64,000 nucleotides of DNA from Idiomarina abyssalis. Lineage in GTDB: Bacteria; Pseudomonadota; Gammaproteobacteria; Enterobacterales; Alteromonadaceae. The position numbers and the translations under genes were made by a program. Below, piece by piece: positions 49,617 to 59,741 of the stretch (positions are counted from its first letter, which is position 1; each line of letters opens with the position of its first letter). The DNA lies in NCBI RefSeq assembly GCF_900116625.1, contig NZ_FPBE01000002.1, positions 1 to 64,000 of the forward strand. The letters are read 5' to 3'. The notes below the pieces were generated by a model that was given only the letters and a program-made list of their open reading frames with translations, searched no databases and had not been told where the DNA came from.

Positions 49617-50539
49617 GACTGCACCTCCCCGGTTTGCTTACGTATGGTGTCCAGGTACAAGTCATGTAACCCCGGCTGAATAGGTGCAAAAGCCTTTATC
49701 GGCACCTGCTGTGCTAGCTGCGGCCACAACTGCTCAATATCGGCGTCCTTGTTAAACGTCAGTTCAACCTGCTCGTCGTTTACTTTATGAACTGAATAGA
49801 CCTGTTCCACTGCCGCCCAGTTTTCCATTGCAAGCTGGGCATTGGTGGTCACCCGGTAAACCGGTTCCGGTAGTAAAGTATTGCGAATTTCCTGAAGGCT
49901 TCCCTGCGCAACAGCCCGGCCTTTATTCATTAACAGCATGGTATCGGCTAAACGTTCTACCAATGCCATCTGGTGCGCACTCAGCACCACGGTTTTGCCG
50001 CGCTCGCGCAGCTCACTAAGTACCGTCAGCACATGTTCCTGATTCACCGGATCCAGACCTGAAAACGGCTCGTCAAGAATCACCAACTGTGGGTCATGCA
50101 GCAAGGTGGCTATAAGCTGCACTTTTTGCTGGTTACCTTTAGACATCTGACGCAACGGCTCGTCTTTACGATCCGTCAGTTCAAACCGTGCCAGCCAGCT
50201 GTCAATGTCGCCACGTATGTCGCTCAGCTTCAGTCCGCGCAGACTGGCAATGTAATTAAGGTTATCGAGAATGGAGCGGTCCTGATACAAGCCACGGTCT
50301 TCGGGTAAGTAAGCAAAGTCGTGGTAAGTCAGGTCTATGGTTTGACCGTTGTTCTCAACCACAATTTCGCCTTGGTCGGGGTGCGTCAAACCAACCAGCA
50401 TACGAACTAAAGAGGATTTACCGGCACCGTTGGGACCAAGCAGAGCCTGAATTTTTCCGGGTTGAATATCGAGTGATATTGCATCTACCGCCGTAACCGT
50501 GCGATAGCGCTTAGTGACATTATTAACTGAAAGGCGCAT
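49613..50539 (-). CDS. ABC transporter ATPase (NatA-like)
   Basis: A 308-residue ATPase with GPNGAGKSS (Walker A), MSKGNQQKVQ (signature), LVILDEPFSGLDP (Walker B) and H-loop SAHQM, plus a C-terminal regulatory extension. It pairs with the downstream permease as an ABC-2 exporter, possibly for Na+ or a drug. Confidence 0.93.
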   Translation of the reverse strand: MRLSVNNVTKRYRTVTAVDAISLDIQPGKIQALLGPNGAGKSSLVRMLVGLTHPDQGEIVVENNGQTIDLTYHDFAYLPEDRGLYQDRSILDNLNYIASLRGLKLSDIRGDIDSWLARFELTDRKDEPLRQMSKGNQQKVQLIATLLHDPQLVILDEPFSGLDPVNQEHVLTVLSELRERGKTVVLSAHQMALVERLADTMLLMNKGRAVAQGSLQEIRNTLLPEPVYRVTTNAQLAMENWAAVEQVYSVHKVNDEQVELTFNKDADIEQLWPQLAQQVPIKAFAPIQPGLHDLYLDTIRKQTGEVQS

Positions 50540-50583
50540 GTTGTTTTTCTGTTATTAGAATGTGCCGCCTATCTTAGAAACAC

Positions 50584-50620
50584 AAAGGGCCCGTAACAAG
50601 TGTTACGAGCCCTTTAATTT
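50584..50620. terminator. Bidirectional terminator between pckA and the ABC operon
   Basis: AAAGGGCCCGTAAC pairs with GTTACGAGCCCTTT (one mismatch) around a 4-base loop, and each side ends in an A/T run. It lies after the pckA stop and before the ABC operon on the same strand. Confidence 0.75.
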
Positions 50621-50636
50621 GTTTCAAACTGTGACT

Positions 50637-52238
50637 TTACAGTTGCGGGCCTGCCGCTACCAGCGCTTTACCGTTATCGGTGTCGGTAAACTTCTCGAAG
50701 TTAGCAACGAAACGCTCAGCCAGGTCTTTGGCTCGCACATCCCACTCACCCACGTCTTCGTAGGTGTTACGCGGATCTAAGATGCTGCTGTCTTCAACGC
50801 CGGCTAACTGAGTTGGCATCGCTAAGTTGAAGTATGGCAGTTCGACAAATTCCGCGTCTTCAATCGAGCCGTCTAAAATAGAGTCGATGATAGCGCGGGT
50901 CGCTTTAATAGAGATACGCTTGCCGGTACCGTTCCAGCCAGTGTTAACCAGGTAAGCTTCTGCGCCAGCCGCTTCCATACGCTTCACTAATACTTCCGCG
51001 TACTGAGTTGGGTGCAGACTTAAGAACGCCGCGCCAAAACAGCTGGAGAACGTTGGCGTAGGCTCGGTTACACCACGCTCTGTACCCGCTAATTTCGCGG
51101 TAAAGCCAGATAAGAAGTGGTACTGCGCCTGCTCTTTAGTCAGCTTAGATACCGGAGGCAATACGCCAAAAGCGTCAGCCGTCAGGAAAATCACTTTTTT
51201 CGCGTGACCCGCTTTAGACACCGGTTTCACAATGTTTTCAATGTGATGAATTGGGTAAGAAACACGCGTGTTTTCTGTTTTTGAGTTGTCGTCAAAATCA
51301 ACAACACCATTTTCGTCAACGGCTACATTTTCCAGCAGAGCGTCACGGCGAATGGCGTTATAAATATCCGGTTCAGCTTCCTTCGACAGGTTAATGGTTT
51401 TCGCGTAACAACCACCTTCGAAATTGAAGACACCGTCGTCGTCCCAACCGTGCTCGTCGTCACCAATCAGTGCGCGTTTCGGGTCAGTCGACAACGTCGT
51501 TTTACCTGTGCCTGACAAGCCAAAGAAAATAGCCACATCGCCTTTTTCACCGACGTTGGCAGAGCAGTGCATAGAAGCAATACCTTTAAGCGGCAGAAAG
51601 TAGTTCATCATTGAGAACATACCTTTCTTCATTTCGCCGCCATACCAGGTGCCGCCAATTAACTGAATTTTTTCAGTTAAGTTAAACGCCACAAAGTTTT
51701 CAGAATTCAGCTCTTGTTCTTGCCACTTAGGATTAATGCACTTTGCACCATTCATGACCACGAAGTCTGGCTCAAAATTTTCCAGCTCTTCTTCGCTTGG
51801 GCGAATGAACATGTTTTTTACAAAATGTGCCTGCCACGCCACTTCAGTAATGAAGCGAACCGCAAGACGTGTATCTTCGTTAGCACCGCAATAGGTGTCG
51901 ACCACAAACAGACGTTTGTGCGACAACTGCTCAGTAACCAAACCTTTCAGTTCATTCCAGGTTTCAGTCGACAATGGCTTGTTGTCGTTCTTGCCCTGGT
52001 CAGCCCACCAGACGGTATTGCGAGTTGTGTCGTCGCGAACAATGTATTTGTCTTTGGGGGAACGTCCGGTAAAAATTCCTGTATCAACAGCAACCGCTCC
52101 AAGGTCCGTTACCGTTCCTTTTTCATAACCTTGCAGGTCATCGCGAGTTTCTTCTTTGAACAGCAGGTCATAGGACGGATTATGGACGATTTCTTCGACA
52201 TCGGTGATGCCGTAGCGGCTCAGATCCAGATTTGGCAT
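50637..52238 (-). CDS. pckA: Phosphoenolpyruvate carboxykinase (ATP)
   Basis: PckA converts oxaloacetate to phosphoenolpyruvate for gluconeogenesis. The ATP-type P-loop [12 protein letters not shown] is near residue 249, and the substrate-binding residues in [10 protein letters not shown] are present. Length 533 residues is normal. A 12-base palindrome lies 33 bases upstream of the start. Confidence 0.97.
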   Translation of the reverse strand: MPNLDLSRYGITDVEEIVHNPSYDLLFKEETRDDLQGYEKGTVTDLGAVAVDTGIFTGRSPKDKYIVRDDTTRNTVWWADQGKNDNKPLSTETWNELKGLVTEQLSHKRLFVVDTYCGANEDTRLAVRFITEVAWQAHFVKNMFIRPSEEELENFEPDFVVMNGAKCINPKWQEQELNSENFVAFNLTEKIQLIGGTWYGGEMKKGMFSMMNYFLPLKGIASMHCSANVGEKGDVAIFFGLSGTGKTTLSTDPKRALIGDDEHGWDDDGVFNFEGGCYAKTINLSKEAEPDIYNAIRRDALLENVAVDENGVVDFDDNSKTENTRVSYPIHHIENIVKPVSKAGHAKKVIFLTADAFGVLPPVSKLTKEQAQYHFLSGFTAKLAGTERGVTEPTPTFSSCFGAAFLSLHPTQYAEVLVKRMEAAGAEAYLVNTGWNGTGKRISIKATRAIIDSILDGSIEDAEFVELPYFNLAMPTQLAGVEDSSILDPRNTYEDVGEWDVRAKDLAERFVANFEKFTDTDNGKALVAAGPQL

Positions 52239-52270
52239 GACGTAAGGCTCCTGAGATTACGGTCTTGTTC

Positions 52271-52282
52271 GTTAACGTTAAC
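52271..52282. promoter_or_regulatory. GTTAACGTTAAC palindrome in the pckA upstream region
   Basis: A perfect 12-base palindrome between pckA and the divergent transporter gene. Its position suits an operator; the regulator is not known. Confidence 0.3.
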
Positions 52283-52447
52283 AGCAGTAGCACCGCGCAA
52301 AGCATCCTGTTTTGCTGCTGGTTTACTGGTCAATTTTCAGGCCGCGAATGTTAACCCGATTCCGGTAAAAAAGATAGAGCAAAATTTTGTCAGTTCGATA
52401 GAATGCCCGCCTGACTTAAGCAAGCAGCAGTGGGTTTCTGATCATTT

Positions 52448-53767
52448 ATGCGTGATTCTTTTCACAGCCGAATTGGCTTTATACTAGCAGCCGCGGGCTC
52501 GGCCGTTGGTCTGGGCAACATTTGGGGCTTTCCGACACAAGTGGCAAACCACGGTGGCGGCGCCTTCCTGCTGGTCTATCTTTGCGTAATCTTTATACTT
52601 GCTATACCAGCGTTATACAGTGAAATGCTTATTGGTCACAGTGCACAGGCGAACCCGGTTCGCTCTTTAACGCAGCTGTCTGAAGGTCGCGCCCGCCCCA
52701 TTGGTCGCCTAATGGGTTACCTGAATGTACTGGGCTCGTGCTTAATGCTGAGCTTTTACCACGTGGTTGCCGGCTGGATGTTGGTTCACGCTCTGGGCTT
52801 TTTGGCGCGCGGTTTTGGCATTGAAGTTGCCGCCGAATTTTTGCTTAACAGCTCACTCACCCGCGACTTAATTTTTACCGCTGTATTTTTGCTGGCCACA
52901 GCTTATGTGGTTTTTCAGGGTGTGGAAAAAGGCATTGAACGCTGGTCGAAACGGCTGATGCCAACCCTGGTCGTTTTGCTGGTTGCTCTCATTGCTTACA
53001 TGCTGACTTTACCCGGTGCTGACGAAGGGTTGCAGAAATACTTAGTGCCCGACTTCAGTCTCATGACCGACACCAGCATTTTGGTTGCAGCTATGGGCCA
53101 GGCCTTCTTCTCACTCTCTATTGGCCTGGGCGGCATGATGATTTACGGCTCTTACCTGAAGCCTGGTGCTAATTTAGGCCGCTTAAGTTTATCAGTAGCT
53201 GCGCTGGACACCTTTATTGCGTTTTTAGCTGGCCTGCTCATTATTCCCGCTTTGTACGCTGGTATTCATCTGGGCGTTAATGTCGGTGAAGGTTCCCAGC
53301 TTATTGGCGAAGGCCAGCTCATTTTTGCGGTATTGCCAGAGCTCTTTAACAGCATGGGCGTAGCCGGACCTTTCGTTGCTTTCGCATTCTTTATCTTACT
53401 CAGTATCGCCGCTTTGACTTCAACCATTGCTCAGGCCGAAGTCCCGGTCTCTTACTGCATTGAAGAACGTGAGCTAAAACGCCCTGCGGCAACGGCTTTA
53501 TCACTGGGGGTTATCGCAACCTTCTCGCTGTTATTAATCTTGTTTTTTGAGCCGCTGTTTGGCTGGGTTGTCACGGCAGTTACTCAGTTTCAGTTGCCGC
53601 TGTCAGGGTTATTCTACTTGCTGGTGGTCGGTTGGTTATGGCACCGCAGCAACCACTTAAAAGCTATTGCTGCGGGAAGTCTCGGTTTAACTTTATTACG
53701 CTGGCATATTCGTTATTTATGCCCGGTGCTAATGAGCATTGTGTTTTATCACGTCGCTTTTAGTTAA
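52448..53767 (+). CDS. Sodium-dependent transporter of the NSS/SNF family
   Basis: A 439-residue transporter with about 11 membrane helices. The first helix has GFILAAAGSAVGLGNIWGFP, with the glycines and asparagine that form the sodium site in LeuT-like proteins. The substrate is probably an amino acid. Convergent with coaD and divergent from pckA. Confidence 0.9.
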   Translation: MRDSFHSRIGFILAAAGSAVGLGNIWGFPTQVANHGGGAFLLVYLCVIFILAIPALYSEMLIGHSAQANPVRSLTQLSEGRARPIGRLMGYLNVLGSCLMLSFYHVVAGWMLVHALGFLARGFGIEVAAEFLLNSSLTRDLIFTAVFLLATAYVVFQGVEKGIERWSKRLMPTLVVLLVALIAYMLTLPGADEGLQKYLVPDFSLMTDTSILVAAMGQAFFSLSIGLGGMMIYGSYLKPGANLGRLSLSVAALDTFIAFLAGLLIIPALYAGIHLGVNVGEGSQLIGEGQLIFAVLPELFNSMGVAGPFVAFAFFILLSIAALTSTIAQAEVPVSYCIEERELKRPAATALSLGVIATFSLLLILFFEPLFGWVVTAVTQFQLPLSGLFYLLVVGWLWHRSNHLKAIAAGSLGLTLLRWHIRYLCPVLMSIVFYHVAFS

Positions 53768-53773
53768 ACCAAG

Positions 53774-54304
<531 letters not shown>

Positions 54305-54435
54305 TTAATTTTCAATAAAGAGTACACGCAAGTGCACACTAAACAAAAGCCCGATATTCAAATTAAGGATGCGAGTTACGACTAACATCAGTAAACTAGA
54401 GGGTAATTTACGTTTTCAAATAGTGGAGTAAAAAG

Positions 54436-55626
54436 ATGAGCTCAGCCTTTTATCAGCAATTGGCCGACCAACTGGCCGAAACTAAAGCCGAAGGCCTTTA
54501 CAAGAAAGAACGTATTATCAGTTCGGACCAAAGCTCGGAAATTACGGTTAATGACCGCAAGGTACTCAACTTCTGCGCCAACAACTACTTAGGGCTGGCA
54601 AACCACCCGGACTTAATTAAAGCCGCCAAACAGGGCCTGGACGAGCATGGCTTCGGTACGGCTTCTGTCCGTTTTATTTGCGGCACTCAGGACATTCACA
54701 AAACGCTGGAACAAAAACTGAGCGAGTTTTTAGGCACTGAAGACACCATTTTGTATTCATCATGTTTTGATGCGAACGGTGGCTTATTCGAAACCCTAAT
54801 GGGCCCGGAAGACGCTATTATTAGTGACGAGCTTAACCACGCCAGCATCATTGACGGTATTCGTCTGAGTAAGTCCAAGCGTTACCGCTACAAAAACAAC
54901 AACCTGGAAGATTTGGAAGCACAGCTTAAACAAGCTGACGCGGATGGCGCACGCCACAAATTAATTGCTACCGACGGTGTGTTCTCTATGGACGGCGTTA
55001 TTGCCAACTTAAAAGGCATTTGCGACCTGGCCGACAAATACGACGCGCTGGTGATGATGGACGACTGCCATGCCACTGGCTTCTTAGGTGAGAACGGTAA
55101 AGGTACGCATGAATACTGCGACGTGATGGGTCGTGTCGACATTATCACCGGCACCTTAGGTAAAGCTCTGGGCGGTGCATCTGGTGGTTACACTTCAGGC
55201 AAGAAAGAAGTGATTGACTGGTTACGCCAGCGCTCACGCCCTTATTTATTTTCTAACTCAGTAGCGCCAGCCATTGTGCAGGCATCGATTCGTGTGCTGG
55301 ATATGCTGGCCGAAGGCCATGAGCTGCGCAGCCAACTGTGGGAAAATGCCAGCTACTTCCGTGAGCAAATGACTAAAGCCGGCTTTACTTTGAGCGGCGC
55401 AGACCACGCTATTATTCCGGTCATGGTAGGCGATGCCAAACTGGCCTCAGAAATGTCAGACCGCCTGTTAGAAGAAGATATTTATGTGATCGGCTTTTCG
55501 TTCCCTGTCGTTCCTAAAGGCAAAGCCCGTATCCGCACACAAATGTCGGCGGCTCACACACGCGAACAACTGGATCGCACCATTGAAGCCTTTACCCGCA
55601 TTGGTAAAGAGCTGGGTGTGATTTAA
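54436..55626 (+). CDS. kbl: 2-amino-3-ketobutyrate CoA ligase (glycine C-acetyltransferase) Kbl
   Basis: PLP enzyme that cleaves 2-amino-3-ketobutyrate to glycine and acetyl-CoA. The PLP lysine is in [15 protein letters not shown] and the [10 protein letters not shown] segment is present. Length 396 residues. It begins the kbl-tdh-glpE-glpG string; the gene has GGAG ahead. Confidence 0.96.
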   Translation: MSSAFYQQLADQLAETKAEGLYKKERIISSDQSSEITVNDRKVLNFCANNYLGLANHPDLIKAAKQGLDEHGFGTASVRFICGTQDIHKTLEQKLSEFLGTEDTILYSSCFDANGGLFETLMGPEDAIISDELNHASIIDGIRLSKSKRYRYKNNNLEDLEAQLKQADADGARHKLIATDGVFSMDGVIANLKGICDLADKYDALVMMDDCHATGFLGENGKGTHEYCDVMGRVDIITGTLGKALGGASGGYTSGKKEVIDWLRQRSRPYLFSNSVAPAIVQASIRVLDMLAEGHELRSQLWENASYFREQMTKAGFTLSGADHAIIPVMVGDAKLASEMSDRLLEEDIYVIGFSFPVVPKGKARIRTQMSAAHTREQLDRTIEAFTRIGKELGVI

Positions 55627-55636
55627 GGAGTAAAGA

Positions 55637-56662
55637 ATGAAAGCTTTGTCAAAATTGCACGCAAAACCGGGCATCTGGATGACCGACGTTGAAAAGCCCG
55701 AGTGTGGCTACAACGATTTGCTGATTAAAATTAAGAAAACCGCCATTTGTGGTACCGACGTTCACATTTACAAATGGGACGACTGGTCGCAGAAAACCAT
55801 TCCGGTGCCTATGGTAGTGGGTCACGAATACGTGGGTGAAGTTGCCGCAATGGGTGATGGCGTACGTGGCTTTGAAATTGGTGACCGCGTTTCCGGCGAA
55901 GGCCACATTACCTGTGGTCACTGTCGTAATTGTCGTGCCGGCCGTCGTCATTTGTGCCGTAACACCTATGGCGTTGGCGTAAATCGCCCTGGCGCTTTCG
56001 CAGAATACTTAGCACTGCCGGCTGAAAACGCCTTCAAACTGCCAGATGACGTCACTGACAAAATGGCGGCGGTATTTGACCCATTCGGCAATGCCGTTCA
56101 CACCGCTCTGGCTTTTGACCTGGTGGGCGAAGACGTACTGATTACTGGCGCCGGCCCAATTGGTATTATGGCAGCAGCCGTTGCCCGTCACGTGGGCGCG
56201 CGTCACGTGGTTATTACTGACGTAAATGAATACCGTCTGGACTTAGCTCGTAAAATGGGCGTTACCCGCGCAGTGGACGTTAGCAAAGAGAAACTGTCTG
56301 ACGTCATGACTGAGCTGGGCATGAAGGAAGGCTTTGACGTGGGTCTGGAAATGTCCGGCGTACCGTCAGCGTTTTCACAAATGCTGGAAGCTATGAACCA
56401 CGGCGGCAAGGTTGCCATGCTGGGCATTCCGCCAGAGAACGTCGCCATTGACTGGAATCAGGTCATTTTCAAAGGCTTGGTCATTAAAGGTATTTACGGT
56501 CGTGAAATGTTCGAAACCTGGTACAAAATGGCCAGCTTACTGCAGTCAGGACTGGATATTTCACCGATATTAACGCACGAAATGCCCATAGATGACTTTG
56601 AGAAAGGCTTTGAAACCATGATTTCAGGCCAGTCGGGCAAAGTCATACTGAACTGGGACTAA
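55637..56662 (+). CDS. tdh: L-threonine 3-dehydrogenase Tdh
   Basis: Oxidises threonine to 2-amino-3-ketobutyrate with NAD+, feeding Kbl. Catalytic zinc Cys38 in [10 protein letters not shown] and His63/Glu64 in GHEYVGEV; structural zinc in [15 protein letters not shown]; the NAD loop [10 protein letters not shown]. Ten bases after kbl. Confidence 0.97.
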   Translation: MKALSKLHAKPGIWMTDVEKPECGYNDLLIKIKKTAICGTDVHIYKWDDWSQKTIPVPMVVGHEYVGEVAAMGDGVRGFEIGDRVSGEGHITCGHCRNCRAGRRHLCRNTYGVGVNRPGAFAEYLALPAENAFKLPDDVTDKMAAVFDPFGNAVHTALAFDLVGEDVLITGAGPIGIMAAAVARHVGARHVVITDVNEYRLDLARKMGVTRAVDVSKEKLSDVMTELGMKEGFDVGLEMSGVPSAFSQMLEAMNHGGKVAMLGIPPENVAIDWNQVIFKGLVIKGIYGREMFETWYKMASLLQSGLDISPILTHEMPIDDFEKGFETMISGQSGKVILNWD

Positions 56663-56669
56663 TAGGTAA

Positions 56670-56993
56670 ATGAGCAATTATCAGCTAATGGAATTACCCG
56701 TCGCCGTTGAGCATTGGCAAAATAACGAAGCGGTTTTTGTTGATATCCGTGACCCGCAGTCTTTTGCTGCGGGGCATATTCCGGGTTCTCAACACCTGGA
56801 TAACAGCAACCTGCCGCAATTCCTGAACTCAGTTGATAAAAGCCAAAAAGTGATTGTGGTCTGCTATCACGGCATTAGCAGTCAGGGCGCCGCTGACTAC
56901 ATAGCAGGCAACGGTTTCACCGATGTGCACAGCATGGACGGTGGCTATACGGCCTGGTCCATGTCTTTTCCTGAACACACTGAAAGGACCTAA
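56670..56993 (+). CDS. glpE: Thiosulfate sulfurtransferase GlpE
   Basis: A 107-residue single-domain rhodanese. The catalytic loop is CYHGISS with Cys65, the same position as in E. coli. It follows tdh by 7 bases and precedes glpG by 3, as in other gammaproteobacteria. Confidence 0.94.
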   Translation: MSNYQLMELPVAVEHWQNNEAVFVDIRDPQSFAAGHIPGSQHLDNSNLPQFLNSVDKSQKVIVVCYHGISSQGAADYIAGNGFTDVHSMDGGYTAWSMSFPEHTERT

Positions 56994-56996
56994 ACC

Positions 56997-57821
56997 ATGC
57001 GACGATTGCTCAGCAGCCGCGACTCAGACTGGATGCACAAGCTGTATCAGTATCTACGTCAGCAAGGCATGCCAGTCAGCGTTACTGAACGCGGTGAGCA
57101 ATTGGAATTGTGGTTACACCAAAGCAGCTATGAAGCCGCTGCTAAGACATTGATTCAACAGTTTAAAGACAACCCGGAGCTAGCCGCTGAACCGGTACAG
57201 CAGAAGCCTGCCACGGCATCGCGTTCAACCTCTTTGTCTTTTAGTTTACTGAAACAAAGTGGCTGGCTGACGCGTATTGTTGCGGTATTGACCTTGCTGG
57301 TATTTGCAGCCATTCAGATGTACCCGGAAACCATTCTGGATACGCTAAAAATCAGCATCTACTTTTCAGCTCTGCCTTATGAGCAGCCATGGCGCTTTAT
57401 TACCCCGGTACTCATGCACTTTACGGCGCTGCACCTGGTGTTTAACTTGTTCTGGTGGTGGTATCTGGGTGGACGAGTTGAGCGCTCTCTCGGGTTCTCC
57501 TGGTTACTGGCTCTGCTGTTATTTTGTGGCATTACCGCCAACGTTATTCAGTATTTATTTAATGGACCTAACTTTGGCGGCCTGTCAGGGGTGGTTTATG
57601 GCTTGCTTGGCTTTTGCTGGGTATACAGCTTTAACCGCCCAACCCCGCTTTATCTGCCACCGGGCCTTATTATCTTTATGCTGCTTTGGCTGGTCATTGG
57701 CTACACCGATATGTTGTGGGTCAATGTGGCCAACGAGGCGCACTTAGCCGGACTCATTTCCGGCTGCTTTGCCGGCTTTGTGGTGCGTTGGTTAAACCCT
57801 AAAATGCGGCAACTCTACTGA
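56997..57821 (+). CDS. glpG: Rhomboid protease GlpG
   Basis: Intramembrane serine protease of 274 residues. A small cytoplasmic N-terminal domain precedes the six-helix core (about 95-265). The catalytic serine lies in GLSGVVYG and the histidine in NEAHLAGL. Its last 7 bases overlap the 3' end of the FliL-like gene on the other strand. Confidence 0.95.
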   Translation: MRRLLSSRDSDWMHKLYQYLRQQGMPVSVTERGEQLELWLHQSSYEAAAKTLIQQFKDNPELAAEPVQQKPATASRSTSLSFSLLKQSGWLTRIVAVLTLLVFAAIQMYPETILDTLKISIYFSALPYEQPWRFITPVLMHFTALHLVFNLFWWWYLGGRVERSLGFSWLLALLLFCGITANVIQYLFNGPNFGGLSGVVYGLLGFCWVYSFNRPTPLYLPPGLIIFMLLWLVIGYTDMLWVNVANEAHLAGLISGCFAGFVVRWLNPKMRQLY

Positions 57822-58213
57822 TAAATGTATTTAGTGAAAATAACATCGCGGATAACCGGGTTACCCGTTTCCTGCTGCATGAGTTCCTGCGCTCGCTCCA
57901 CACACTTTAAGCGCAACTGATCACGGCCTGTCATCGTCCTGACCTGACGTTCGGTTGCGGTACTTAAAATTGAGACAAAGGCATTGCGCAATAACGGCGC
58001 ATGATGCTCAACCACACTAATGTAGCTGGGGTCTGGCACCATCACTTCAATGGCTACTCGAATAAACCCAAGCCGGTAATCATTACCTTCTTTCAGGTAA
58101 TTCGTGGTGATGTCCGGTTCAAAACCATAGTAAGAGACATCCTGTGCTGAGGCAGAAGAAACACTGCTGCACCAAAGAAAAATACTTGCTACTACTGTTA
58201 TCAGAAGTTTCAT
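57815..58213 (-). CDS. FliL-family protein
   Basis: A 132-residue protein with an N-terminal hydrophobic segment that looks like a cleaved signal peptide (about residues 1-23, ending ASA) and a FliL-like domain (RLGFIRVAIEVMV ... PLLRNAFVSILS ... IRDVIFTKYIY). FliL acts at the flagellar motor, but this gene is not among flagellar genes. It lies alone between glpG and ubiC. Confidence 0.75.
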   Translation of the reverse strand: MKLLITVVASIFLWCSSVSSASAQDVSYYGFEPDITTNYLKEGNDYRLGFIRVAIEVMVPDPSYISVVEHHAPLLRNAFVSILSTATERQVRTMTGRDQLRLKCVERAQELMQQETGNPVIRDVIFTKYIYQ

Positions 58214-58291
58214 AGCCCTACCCGGCCCGATTGCTGTTCAATTAAATTCTCTCTGCTATCATAGCGACAGAGCTTAATAACGCCAACACAA

Positions 58292-58888
58292 ATGACAACA
58301 GAGTTTTATCCAACACCCGCTTTTCCGGTTAGCGAAGCGCTGCAGTGGTCGCCCCCACAACAATTCGAGTTAACAGCTGAGCAGGCCGACTGGCTGCTTT
58401 ACGAAGGTTCGTTAACGCAACGTCTGAAAGAAGTCGGTGGAAATTTTTCGGTAAAATTACTGGGGCAGCAGGTATTGGAGCCTACCCCTGAAGAAAAGCA
58501 ACGACTTAACCTTAACTGCAACGTCGTAGTTCGTGAAGTTCTACTATACTGTGATAAGCAGCCGTGGGTTTTTGCCCGAAGTCTGTTTTCGCCAAGCGCG
58601 GAGCAAGCCAGTACGCTGAACTTACAACAGCTTGGCAATCAGTCACTGGGTGAGTCCTTGTTTGCCCGCAGCGATTTACACTGCGGCGATATAGAAGTTG
58701 CAGTGGTTGGTGGTGAGCACCCAGTTGCACAATTAAACCAGCGATGGTTTCAAAAGAGCCACACGTTGCTTGGCAGACGAAGAATGTTTTCAACCGCGGG
58801 CGAACAGCTGCTGGTCAGTGAGATATTCCTTGAGCCGTCCTCACTGTATTCAGCGTCTGAAACTTTTCGTCGCAATAAAAGGAGTTAG
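58292..58888 (+). CDS. ubiC: Chorismate lyase UbiC
   Basis: Converts chorismate to 4-hydroxybenzoate and pyruvate, the first step of ubiquinone synthesis. The 198 residues show VVREVLLYC and PWVFARSLFS, and end near VSEIFLE, as in the family. One base separates it from ubiA. Confidence 0.92.
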   Translation: MTTEFYPTPAFPVSEALQWSPPQQFELTAEQADWLLYEGSLTQRLKEVGGNFSVKLLGQQVLEPTPEEKQRLNLNCNVVVREVLLYCDKQPWVFARSLFSPSAEQASTLNLQQLGNQSLGESLFARSDLHCGDIEVAVVGGEHPVAQLNQRWFQKSHTLLGRRRMFSTAGEQLLVSEIFLEPSSLYSASETFRRNKRS

Positions 58889-58889
58889 C

Positions 58890-59741
58890 ATGCAAAAGTT
58901 AGCCGCATTTTGGCAGTTAATGAGAGCAGACCGTCCTATTGGCACCTATCTACTTGCCTGGCCCACTATTTGGGCACTGATGATAGCCGGTGCCGGCAAC
59001 CCGCCCATGCGTATTGTGGTTATCTTCCTGCTGGGAACTTTTGTTATGCGGTCAGCCGGCTGCGTTATTAATGACTTTGCTGATCGTAACTTCGACGGCC
59101 ATGTTCGCCGCACTCGTCAACGGCCTATTCCTGCCGGTAAAATATCGGCAACAGAGGCCATGATAGGCTTTATTGCTCTGTTAGCAATTGCCTTTGGTCT
59201 TGTCATGCAGCTTAATACCCAGACCGTTATGCTCAGCTTTTTTGCCGCTGGTGTCGCTGCGCTTTATCCATTTTGTAAACGCTGGACTCATCTGCCACAA
59301 ATGGTTCTCGGTATTGCCTTCAGTTTTGGTATTTTAATGGCCTTTACTGCACTGGAATCTGAGCAGTGGTTAATCGCCGGGCTATTATTCCTGACCAATG
59401 TTATCTGGACCGTAGCCTATGATACCGAGTACGCCATGGCTGACCGCGAGGACGACCTAAAGATTGGGCTGCAGAGCACCGCTATTTTATTCGGCCGGTT
59501 TGATCGCCTGGCCATTGGCCTTATGCAGTTAGTCTCTCTGGCGCTGCTGGCCTGGGTGCTTTATTTATTATCCGCCGAAATATGGGCCTGGCTGGGTTTA
59601 GCCGTGGTGTTGCTTCTGTTCGGATACCAACATTGGCTGATACGGCACAGAGAGCCCGGAAAATGCTTCCAGGCTTTTCTGCATAACCACTATGTCGGCA
59701 TGGTGTTCGCTATAGGTTTAGCGCTGCACTACTGGTTCTAG
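58890..59741 (+). CDS. ubiA: 4-hydroxybenzoate octaprenyltransferase UbiA
   Basis: Membrane prenyltransferase of 283 residues that attaches the polyprenyl tail to 4-hydroxybenzoate. The two prenyl-diphosphate sites are NDFADRNFDGH and YDTEYAMADREDD. About eight membrane helices. The ATG at 58890 (MQKLAAFWQLM) has AAGGAG ahead. It overlaps the plsB 3' end by 4 bases. Confidence 0.96.
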   Translation: MQKLAAFWQLMRADRPIGTYLLAWPTIWALMIAGAGNPPMRIVVIFLLGTFVMRSAGCVINDFADRNFDGHVRRTRQRPIPAGKISATEAMIGFIALLAIAFGLVMQLNTQTVMLSFFAAGVAALYPFCKRWTHLPQMVLGIAFSFGILMAFTALESEQWLIAGLLFLTNVIWTVAYDTEYAMADREDDLKIGLQSTAILFGRFDRLAIGLMQLVSLALLAWVLYLLSAEIWAWLGLAVVLLLFGYQHWLIRHREPGKCFQAFLHNHYVGMVFAIGLALHYWF

